Part shown: positions 15,522-20,205 of the stretch, piece by piece | How positions within the stretch are numbered: the first letter of the stretch is position 1 | Layout: each line of letters begins with the position of its first letter | Source of the DNA: a virus | Strand: one strand, 5' to 3' | IMG/VR virus record: IMGVR_UViG_3300047326_000064 | Span: 1-20,205 of that record | Length of the DNA stretch: 20,205 nt | Translations under genes and position numbers: made by a program | The notes under the pieces: model-generated | The model's input: the letters and a program-made list of their open reading frames with translations, nothing else | Told to the model about the DNA's origin: nothing | Database searches by the model: none

Positions 15522-17150
15522 TTAGATGAACACTTTTGAGTTCATTGAATACACAGCTTCATTTGTTTCGATTTGTGCCGCTCTGGTTAGACTTATACAC
15601 TGACCATTTTTATCCACCGTGGTCTTGTATAGGGGAAGATTTAGATGTCCGCAGAGTGGATGAATACTTGAAGCGGTTTTTACTTGCATTGTGCATTTGC
15701 TTTCAGGAGCGACCGCAGATTTTACACCGGCAAGAGCCCCACTAAACACTGCAAAAGCAGTATTATACGCCTTGTCATCTCCGCTCTGGCTCAGAATATT
15801 GAGAGCATCCTCGGCTTTAGCGTAATTCTCTTCGGCACTTGCGCTCTTTACAATTGCCACAAGCTCACTGGGTTTTAGTCCGTAGTTTGCACTTGCCACA
15901 GCCGCGGTTTTGAAATCCATAGATTGCTCAGTCGCAATTCTACGAATGCTCTCCTGAGAAAAACTCTCCGGCATTCCACCACTAATCATTAGTGAAGGAT
16001 AGCAAACTTTTCCCGATTCAATTTTGACTGGAACCTTGAAAGCAACTCTTCCTGCGTTCGATGCTACCGCGTAGAACACACAACTATCATTGCTATCACA
16101 AACGCTTACTTGAGCATCTTTTAGACCAAAAGAGCTGGCAGTCTTGCGAACCAAATCAAGCCCTGCTGCGACGACGGGTGCCTTGTGCCTATAGGACGCA
16201 ATTCCTTGAGGGGAATCAAAAGCACGCGCAAACGACTCAATCTCGGCATCTTTATACTGTGGCATCTTGACAACAAGATTATCTTCGTATGATTCGAGCT
16301 TCTGACCCGTAATAGAGGGAGCAAGATATTCAGACTGAGCTTCTCGTGTTGCGTTCAACTTCGTAATCGCGAGATCTACTTCGCTGACTTTTCCGCTCGC
16401 ACTTCCCTTGATGCTTAGCGCTGCGTTGAGAACGATACTTGGGCTAACGGCAAGCTTTTTTCCAGCATTTGCATAGATATAGGAAGAAAGCGACTCCTTG
16501 CCGAGATCCTGGGGTCCGGAATTTCCAATGAAGACCTCAGGAGAAAGTGCGCTTTGCTCCGAGAACTCTACCGGCACAAGCACGCTGGTCTCACCGCGTG
16601 GCGTCTCAAACGAAGCTCGAACGACTAACACACCATCTTTTGCGTCTACAACGGAAAAAGACTTTCGAAGGTTGATTCCCATTGTTTTGACTTCGCAGGC
16701 GGTCTTTGCTCGCGATGCCATAGTATCATTGAGCGGCAGACTTGGTGTTCCAAATGCGTTATTTAGAGCAGAGGCAAGAACTGGATCAATGAGTTTATCT
16801 TTCATTGCCTGGTCAACACGACCAAAAGTATCTTCGTCTTGGCGATTGTAGGTTTGAATTGGAGACACTTCTTCACGACCAAGCTCATCGGCAAAAATAG
16901 AAGCAAACTTGGTGTTTCGTGAGTAGAGTTTGTTGTAAAGCTCACGAATTTCAGAGCGAGAGATGTAGAGATGACGATCGCCATTCATTCTTGCAATGAC
17001 TTTATTCAGCATTCCAACCGTGTAATCATCAGGATTTTCAGACGCAGCTTTGGAAAGCTTGGAAGCCAGAAGAGGAACCGCAATTTTCTCGCTATCGTGA
17101 GCCTGCTTGGATAGTGTTTCAGCGATTCTTTTTATGTGTGCGAAGTCCAT
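15522..17150 (-). CDS. Hypothetical virion-type protein, 542 aa, with an internal domain duplication
   Basis: Not recognised. The N-terminus is helical (IKRIAETLSKQAHDSEKIAV) and includes ISRSEIRELYNKLYSRNTKF (63-82). Two similar beta-rich units follow. Unit 1 (about 165-222) reads FSVVDAKDGVLVVRASF ... SVLVPVEFSE ... PEVFIGN ... LGKESLSSYI. Unit 2 (about 347-403) reads VSVCDSNDSCVFYAVAS ... AFKVPVKIES ... PSLMISG ... FSQESIRRIA. The shared order (strand, D-D turn, strands, VPV strand, S/N-G loop, S-x-E-S helix) points to ancient duplication. The last ~130 residues include a helical region and a Cys-containing end. AGGA before ATG 17150 supports the start. Size and place suit a structural protein, but I saw no signature of a known capsid or tail protein. 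Confidence 0.82.
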   Translation of the reverse strand: MDFAHIKRIAETLSKQAHDSEKIAVPLLASKLSKAASENPDDYTVGMLNKVIARMNGDRHLYISRSEIRELYNKLYSRNTKFASIFADELGREEVSPIQTYNRQDEDTFGRVDQAMKDKLIDPVLASALNNAFGTPSLPLNDTMASRAKTACEVKTMGINLRKSFSVVDAKDGVLVVRASFETPRGETSVLVPVEFSEQSALSPEVFIGNSGPQDLGKESLSSYIYANAGKKLAVSPSIVLNAALSIKGSASGKVSEVDLAITKLNATREAQSEYLAPSITGQKLESYEDNLVVKMPQYKDAEIESFARAFDSPQGIASYRHKAPVVAAGLDLVRKTASSFGLKDAQVSVCDSNDSCVFYAVASNAGRVAFKVPVKIESGKVCYPSLMISGGMPESFSQESIRRIATEQSMDFKTAAVASANYGLKPSELVAIVKSASAEENYAKAEDALNILSQSGDDKAYNTAFAVFSGALAGVKSAVAPESKCTMQVKTASSIHPLCGHLNLPLYKTTVDKNGQCISLTRAAQIETNEAVYSMNSKVFI

Positions 17151-17164
17151 TTGATGTTCCTAAG

Positions 17165-17623
17165 TTAGGCCAATTCCGGATATAGTTTGAGAACCTTTTG
17201 CCTTTCGTCTTTTGGAAGCTCATTGAGAAGAGCGGTGGCAAGGGACTTGTCGCCCGCAAGTTTCTTTGGGAGAAAACGCCTGACGGTGTCTAATTCGGCG
17301 GGCTCGACTCCAATAGTAGAAGAAGCGAATTTCTTTAGGTGTGTCTGCTTGTAGAAGACATTGAATTCGCCTGCGGTCTTATTGATTTGCACCGACCAGT
17401 CTGATGCGGTCTTTTTATCGGTATCTTCCTCGTATAGGGCAACAATTATGGGGGATCCATCATCGGCATTTTGAATTTGCCATAACTCGTCGGTAGTTTG
17501 ATCCTGAAATCTTACAAGATCAAACGCAACTTTTACAAGCTTATTTTTGACATCCGCGTATTTATAGGTTTTACGTTCTACGGTTTCCGCGATTTCATTG
17601 TAGTTCAGATTGAATTTAGACAT
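17165..17623 (-). CDS. Hypothetical protein, 152 aa, in virion operon
   Basis: Not recognised. The N-terminal 30 residues are helical and charged. The centre is beta-like, with DELWQIQNADDGSPIIVALY, WSVQINK and FNVFYKQTHLKKFASS, then an acidic-basic helical C-terminus (ELDTVRRFLPKKLAGDKSLA, LLNELPKDERQKVLKLYPEL). Two ATGs lie back to back at 17626 and 17623. The AAAAGG tract ends three bases before the first and six before the second, so I chose the second; the first adds one Met. It ends 14 bases before the 542-residue gene. Small globular virion or accessory protein is the best guess from context. Confidence 0.78.
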   Translation of the reverse strand: MSKFNLNYNEIAETVERKTYKYADVKNKLVKVAFDLVRFQDQTTDELWQIQNADDGSPIIVALYEEDTDKKTASDWSVQINKTAGEFNVFYKQTHLKKFASSTIGVEPAELDTVRRFLPKKLAGDKSLATALLNELPKDERQKVLKLYPELA

Positions 17624-17672
17624 CATTGACCTTTTATGCTATGCTATTATGGCTATATTATATGCTGAATTA

Positions 17673-18008
17673 TTAGGTTGAGATGACGGGCTTGGATGGT
17701 AAACCAAAAAGCTGCATACAAATTGGATCAAGAACGCTCTTGATTTGACGCATTTGATCTGGCTTATTTTTCCACTTGGCCTTACCGCCCGCGAGGACTT
17801 GCACATCCACATAACCTTCGGCAGGAAGCGGCTGAACACCTTCTGAGCCCGTGAGCCCGTAGCCAAGAGGAGCGAGGACTGAGGCGAGAGTGGCCGCGTG
17901 GTCTTCTTTAGGAGCGGGAGAAGATTGGGAAGTAGGCGTGTGCTCTTGCGCTCGACGCTCAAATGATGCTGATTGTTCCAAAAGAGCCTTGAGTGTTGAA
18001 CGGAGCAT
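17673..18008 (-). CDS. Hypothetical protein, 111 aa, first gene of the virion-type block
   Basis: An AAGGA site ten bases before ATG 18008 supports this frame over the overlapping 107-residue frame at 17639-17962, which is Pro/Ser-rich and has no good start context. The protein starts with a helix (MLRSTLKALLEQSASFERRA), has a polar linker (~20-38), then HAATLASVLAPLGYGLTG, a beta-like EGYVDVQVLAGGKAKW, and a helix with IKSVLDPICMQLFGL. No family is recognised. It is the first gene after the 127-base non-coding gap, so its upstream region is the likely promoter for the leftward block. Confidence 0.7.
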   Translation of the reverse strand: MLRSTLKALLEQSASFERRAQEHTPTSQSSPAPKEDHAATLASVLAPLGYGLTGSEGVQPLPAEGYVDVQVLAGGKAKWKNKPDQMRQIKSVLDPICMQLFGLPSKPVIST

Positions 18009-18073
18009 TTGTGGATATTCCTTGTGGTAGAGGCGTGAGGATGTATGTGTATACTGAATTATTGATACGAGGG

Positions 18074-18085
18074 ATCTAATTAGAT
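18074..18085. promoter_or_regulatory. 12-base perfect palindrome ATCTAATTAGAT, candidate operator
   Basis: The palindrome is flanked by GGG on the left and ACCC on the right, so the near-symmetric core extends to about 18 bases. It lies in the 127-base gap between the HTH regulator stop and the start of the 111-residue gene, about 66 bases upstream of that ATG on the minus strand. Dyad symmetry of this size fits a dimeric regulator site. No well-spaced sigma70 -35/-10 pair could be placed with confidence around it. Confidence 0.4.
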
Positions 18086-18094
18086 ACCCCTCAA

Positions 18095-18121
18095 CAATGC
18101 TTAATGTTTGCTATAGCATTG
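18095..18121. repeat. Inverted repeat CAATGCT / AGCATTG, 13-base spacer
   Basis: Seven-base perfect arms at 18095-18101 and 18115-18121 lie ten bases from the 12-base palindrome and just downstream of the HTH regulator gene. It could be a weak stem-loop ending that transcript or a second half-site pair for a regulator. There is no T-run after the repeat on the minus strand, so a rho-independent terminator is not well supported. Confidence 0.35.
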
Positions 18122-18135
18122 ATCGAGAGATGAAA

Positions 18136-18627
18136 TTAGATCCAGGATTCATCGCGTATAGCGGCTATGCGGGCAAGGATGGATTGGATTTTGGGGTCTT
18201 TGTCGATGAGAGCGCGGAGTTTGGCGCGGGAACCACCTGAAGAGTTTATCTTGTTATCTTGGTTGCTTGTCTTTTTACAACTACTATTCCCTGCAAAGTT
18301 TTTTACCACGGAACTCTGGTTGATTGAAAGTTCTTTCGCTATCTCGGTCTGAGTGCTGCCTTTTGCCATTCCCTTGATAATCTGTAATTGTCTATCTGAC
18401 AAATTTTCTTCTGCCAATCTCCAAAACTCTATTCTCAATTCTTCCTCAAGAAGCAATATGTCTTCATTATAGTCAAATGGATTTAGTCTCTTTAGCAAAC
18501 CCTCTTCATTAGGGAAGGTTTCCATTATATCGACCGCCACTGTTATTTCGTTGTATAGATACTGGTATGAATTAGATCTGACACTTTTTCCCTGTCTTAT
18601 TGACGACTGCTTTTTTGGATTAGACAT
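18136..18627 (-). CDS. HTH transcription regulator, sigma-70 region 4 / LuxR-like, 163 aa
   Basis: Residues 76-110 read LSDRQLQIIKGMAKGSTQTE then IAKELSINQSSVVKN, a typical four-helix sigma region 4 or LuxR-type DNA-binding unit with recognition helix near 102-110. The C-terminus (GGSRAKLRALIDKDPKIQSI) is a separate helical extension. There is no recognisable sigma region 2, so it is more likely an activator or a partial sigma-like factor. ATG 18669 would add 14 residues but has no ribosome-binding site; GTGGAG lies six bases before the third of three tandem ATGs (18633, 18630, 18627), so I chose 18627. It follows the 58-residue gene closely and lies just upstream of the virion-type block, a sensible place for a late-gene regulator (inference). 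Confidence 0.78.
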   Translation of the reverse strand: MSNPKKQSSIRQGKSVRSNSYQYLYNEITVAVDIMETFPNEEGLLKRLNPFDYNEDILLLEEELRIEFWRLAEENLSDRQLQIIKGMAKGSTQTEIAKELSINQSSVVKNFAGNSSCKKTSNQDNKINSSGGSRAKLRALIDKDPKIQSILARIAAIRDESWI

Positions 18628-18674
18628 CATCATCTCCACTTTGTAAGGTTGGTATCTACTTGCTGGCATTTGAA

Positions 18675-18851
18675 CTAATAGCTATACTGCTCTTTACCAG
18701 AATAGATAGGATCATTGGGTTTATACATTTCGATTAGCTTTTTAGCTGATGCTCCAAATATGTATGTATCGCAAATGTTAGCTTCGTCTTTGTTAGATAG
18801 GGCATATCTTTTTAGGTATTGCTCGTATGATTGTCTACTGGCATCGCTCAT
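18675..18851 (-). CDS. Small hypothetical protein, 58 aa
   Basis: A minus-strand frame of 58 residues starts at ATG 18851 with a near-consensus GGGAGG site two to three bases upstream and begins MSDASRQSYEQYLKRYALSN. It ends at TAG 18675-18677, just before the earliest possible start of the HTH regulator, so the two probably share a transcript. The protein is soluble, helical and rich in Tyr, Lys and Ser (IFGASAKKLIEMYKPNDPIY in the C-terminal half). No family is recognised. The ribosome-binding site is slightly close to the ATG, but the full-length frame and tight packing support a real gene. Confidence 0.68.
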   Translation of the reverse strand: MSDASRQSYEQYLKRYALSNKDEANICDTYIFGASAKKLIEMYKPNDPIYSGKEQYSY

Positions 18852-18903
18852 ACCTCCCTATATACCCCCAGCTTCCTTCAATTTCTCGCCCTAAAACGCA
18901 GAA

Positions 18904-18934
18904 AGCCGCCGAAATCTCCAAGATCTCAGCGGCT
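18904..18934 (-). terminator. Hairpin terminator after the primase gene
   Basis: A 14-base-pair stem with two G-T pairs and a three-base loop (arms AGCCGCTGAGATCT and AGATTTCGGCGGCT on the minus strand) begins 55 bases downstream of the primase stop. It is followed by TTCTGCGTTTT, an interrupted T-tract. It separates the primase transcript from the 58-residue/HTH unit. The stem is strong; the T-tract is imperfect, so partial termination is possible. Confidence 0.65.
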
Positions 18935-18988
18935 CATTGTATATCAGAGAGTATTGCTCATACTCTCCCAATGTCAGTTTATGCCAAA

Positions 18989-19747
18989 CTAACCAATCAT
19001 TTTCCTAACATCATCAATATTATTCTCTCTGACAAGGTCATACAAGTCTTTGTATCCTTCCGGGATATGACCCACCTTTATATCGGCAAGGCTTGAATAT
19101 TGTCTCGCAATCTTATCTGCCCCCACTCGCCCAGCCTCATCATTATCCAGCAGCACAATAAAATTCTTTGTGTATCGCAAAAGCAGCGATACCTGCTCAA
19201 AGCTCATTGCCGATGATCCAAGAGCTACAACATTGCACATTTCCTTGTTGTGAGCTGCAATCACATCAAATTGCCCCTCGACAATATAGCAGCAATTGTC
19301 CCTTACAATACTTTTCTTGCCTTCAAAAAGCCCGAATAGATTAGCTCTTTTCTCAAAGCTCGTATTCTTATACTTTGGAATCTTGGCAATAGCCCTCTCG
19401 CTATCATTCAGTATAGAACGCCCAACAATTCCAACAATCTCGCCATATGCATTTCTATATGGCATCACAAGATTATGATTCTCGAAAGATGCGTGGCGCT
19501 CGTGAATAAACTCGTCTCCGTTATAGTATGTTCTATCGTAGATAATATCTAATGCAGATAGTTGTGCATCGGTCAAATATGACTCCAATAACTTCAACTT
19601 GTGATTACTGGGGAACCAACCGATCCCAAATGACGCTTGGGCAGATCGTGGTAATCTACTATCCACATATAGCCGCGCATCTTGCGCCGCTTCCTCATTT
19701 ACAAGGAATTCAGAGCAGCAAGAGATTAGAGTATCAAAATCATTCAT
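18989..19747 (-). CDS. DnaG-type primase catalytic core (TOPRIM), without zinc-binding domain
   Basis: This 252-residue protein is the RNA-polymerising part of a bacterial/phage primase, which makes primers at the replication fork. The N-terminal ~135 residues contain ASFGIGWFPSNHK (38-50), NLVMPYRNAYGEIVGIVGRS (92-111) and KYKNTSFEKRANLFGL (125-140), typical of the primase core before TOPRIM. The TOPRIM domain shows IVEGQFDVIAAH (E157) and VLLDNDEAGRVGADKIAR (D201, D203), followed by a short GYKDLYDLVRENN end. Usual DnaG enzymes start with a CHC2 zinc finger and end with a helicase-binding domain; both are missing, so a partner gene may supply them. GGAG five bases before the ATG is the ribosome-binding site, and a hairpin sits just upstream of it. 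Confidence 0.92.
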   Translation of the reverse strand: MNDFDTLISCCSEFLVNEEAAQDARLYVDSRLPRSAQASFGIGWFPSNHKLKLLESYLTDAQLSALDIIYDRTYYNGDEFIHERHASFENHNLVMPYRNAYGEIVGIVGRSILNDSERAIAKIPKYKNTSFEKRANLFGLFEGKKSIVRDNCCYIVEGQFDVIAAHNKEMCNVVALGSSAMSFEQVSLLLRYTKNFIVLLDNDEAGRVGADKIARQYSSLADIKVGHIPEGYKDLYDLVRENNIDDVRKMIG

Positions 19748-19765
19748 TTTGTCTCCGCAAGGATA

Positions 19766-19786
19766 CCCCCGCCTTCATGGCGGAGG
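19766..19786 (-). repeat. Hairpin 1: 8-bp stem with TGAA-type pentaloop, next to the primase ribosome-binding site
   Basis: On the minus strand, CCTCCGCC pairs with GGCGGGGG (one T-G pair) across loop ATGAA. It ends 18 bases before the primase ATG. It shares its loop form and stem outline with hairpin 2, with a compensatory change at one pair. A role in translation control, RNA processing or protein binding is possible. Confidence 0.7.
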
Positions 19787-19837
19787 AGGAATTGCGTTCT
19801 CATAATTGATCTATACATTACTTATCTCGACCGAAAA

Positions 19838-19855
19838 TGAGCATTTGACTGCTCA
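19838..19855 (-). repeat. Inverted repeat TGAGCA / TGCTCA with trailing TTTT
   Basis: Six-base perfect arms with a six-base spacer lie midway between the two covarying hairpins. On the minus strand the repeat is followed by TTTT, so it may act as a weak transcription terminator or pause. The stem is short and only half G-C, so support is modest. Confidence 0.3.
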
Positions 19856-19927
19856 ACTATGACTGTGGTTTCGCTCATCTAACCGATTCGCTTCAACAAC
19901 AGTTGATTACTCTGTTTTGCAAGCAAG

Positions 19928-19948
19928 CCTCCGGCTTCAAGCCGGAGG
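19928..19948 (-). repeat. Hairpin 2: 8-bp stem with TTGAA loop, terminator-like or paired with hairpin 1
   Basis: On the minus strand, CCTCCGGC pairs with GCCGGAGG across loop TTGAA. It lies 21 bases after the stop of the gene at the right edge. The stem is very stable, but no T-run follows, so intrinsic termination is not clearly supported. Similarity to hairpin 1 suggests a common element, such as an RNA-binding site or mobile-element end. Confidence 0.7.
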
Positions 19949-19969
19949 TTATTGACTCTGTTAGCTAAC

Positions 19970-20205
19970 TTATCGTATGTATTGCTCTAACTCTTCCATA
20001 TCACGCAGGTCATTTACCGGAACACACCACTTTTTTGGATCAATATTCCATCGCTTCGTGATATCACTCTCTATTACCCATCCAGCCAATATCACCTCAT
20101 TTGCAGTATCGCGACTTTTTCCGATTGTAAAAGCCGCGACATAGATCATATTCGAATGAAATTCTCTCTCTGGTATAACCAGATTGAGGTATTGTATTCG
20201 TTCTT
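19970..20205 (-). CDS. Hypothetical protein, C-terminal fragment cut by the right edge
   Basis: An open minus-strand frame enters from the right edge and ends at TAA 19970-19972, giving about 77 residues. It includes REFHSNMIYVAAFTIGKSRD, then TANEVILAGWVIESDITKRW and WCVPVNDLRDMEELEQYIR. The pattern of a beta-strand pair, a GW-containing strand and a W-C-V-P strand followed by an acidic helix looks like the end of a compact alpha/beta domain. No family can be named from the fragment. It reads in the same direction as the primase gene and is separated from it by a 222-base gap with three stem-loops. Confidence 0.7.
   Translation of the reverse strand, partial: ERIQYLNLVIPEREFHSNMIYVAAFTIGKSRDTANEVILAGWVIESDITKRWNIDPKKWCVPVNDLRDMEELEQYIR

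Noticed and set aside
17627-17672. TATAAT-like stretch before the 152-residue gene as a promoter
   Set aside because: The stretch is AT-rich and no matching -35 element is seen; the gap is short and in line with operon spacing.
17639-17962. 107-residue minus-strand frame overlapping the 111-residue gene
   Set aside because: It has a Pro/Ser-rich composition typical of an out-of-frame reading and no ribosome-binding site, while the overlapping frame has a good site and a sensible protein.
19787-19927. Complete IS200/IS605 element between the two hairpins
   Set aside because: The space is about 140 bases and has no transposase or TnpB frame, so at most a miniature or relic element is possible.
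1-20205. CRISPR array, tRNA or rRNA genes
   Set aside because: I saw no regularly spaced direct repeats, no cloverleaf-like tRNA segment and no rRNA-like sequence; the few gaps are too short for most of these.

Overview
The window is part of a tailed double-stranded DNA phage (or prophage) genome. It holds a large terminase subunit, a portal protein, a muralytic transglycosylase, a DnaG-type primase core and a long run of unrecognised, closely packed genes with the look of virion proteins. Nothing identifies the host. Coding is dense: the longest gene-free gap is about 220 bases, and most neighbours are separated by fewer than 35 bases or overlap by 1 to 4.

Layout: transcription runs leftward (minus strand) almost throughout. 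At the right edge are the C-terminal end of an unknown gene (19970-20205), a 222-base gap with two near-identical covarying hairpins, and a primase core without a zinc-binding domain (18989-19747), followed by a terminator-like hairpin. Next comes a two-gene unit made of a 58-residue protein (18675-18851) and a sigma-region-4/LuxR-like HTH regulator (18136-18627). A 127-base non-coding gap with a palindrome and an inverted repeat separates this early/replication side from the virion-type block. That block reads leftward through nine genes of unknown function plus a CCA-adding/poly(A) polymerase-family nucleotidyltransferase (11361-12311). A two-gene rightward island (8359-9288) carries a DNA adenine methyltransferase of the DPPY type. 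Leftward coding then resumes with TerL, portal, a 595-residue virion-like protein, a transglycosylase with an EF-hand loop, a small protein and a gene cut by the left edge.

Most notable is the terminase. It is interrupted by a 351-residue intein with a LAGLIDADG homing endonuclease. The intein starts with Gln instead of Cys/Ser/Ala, but carries the Trp (block B), Cys (block F) and Thr (block G) triplet of class 3 inteins. The lowered GC content extends from the intein into both flanking exteins.

Other points worth a second look are an internal domain duplication in the 542-residue protein, a recurring helical motif in several virion-type proteins, the paired hairpins before the primase, a predicted near-leaderless promoter for the methyltransferase island, a nucleotidyltransferase inside a structural operon, and a 13-base identity shared by two intergenic regions. 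Most functional calls outside TerL, portal, transglycosylase, methyltransferase, nucleotidyltransferase and primase remain open.
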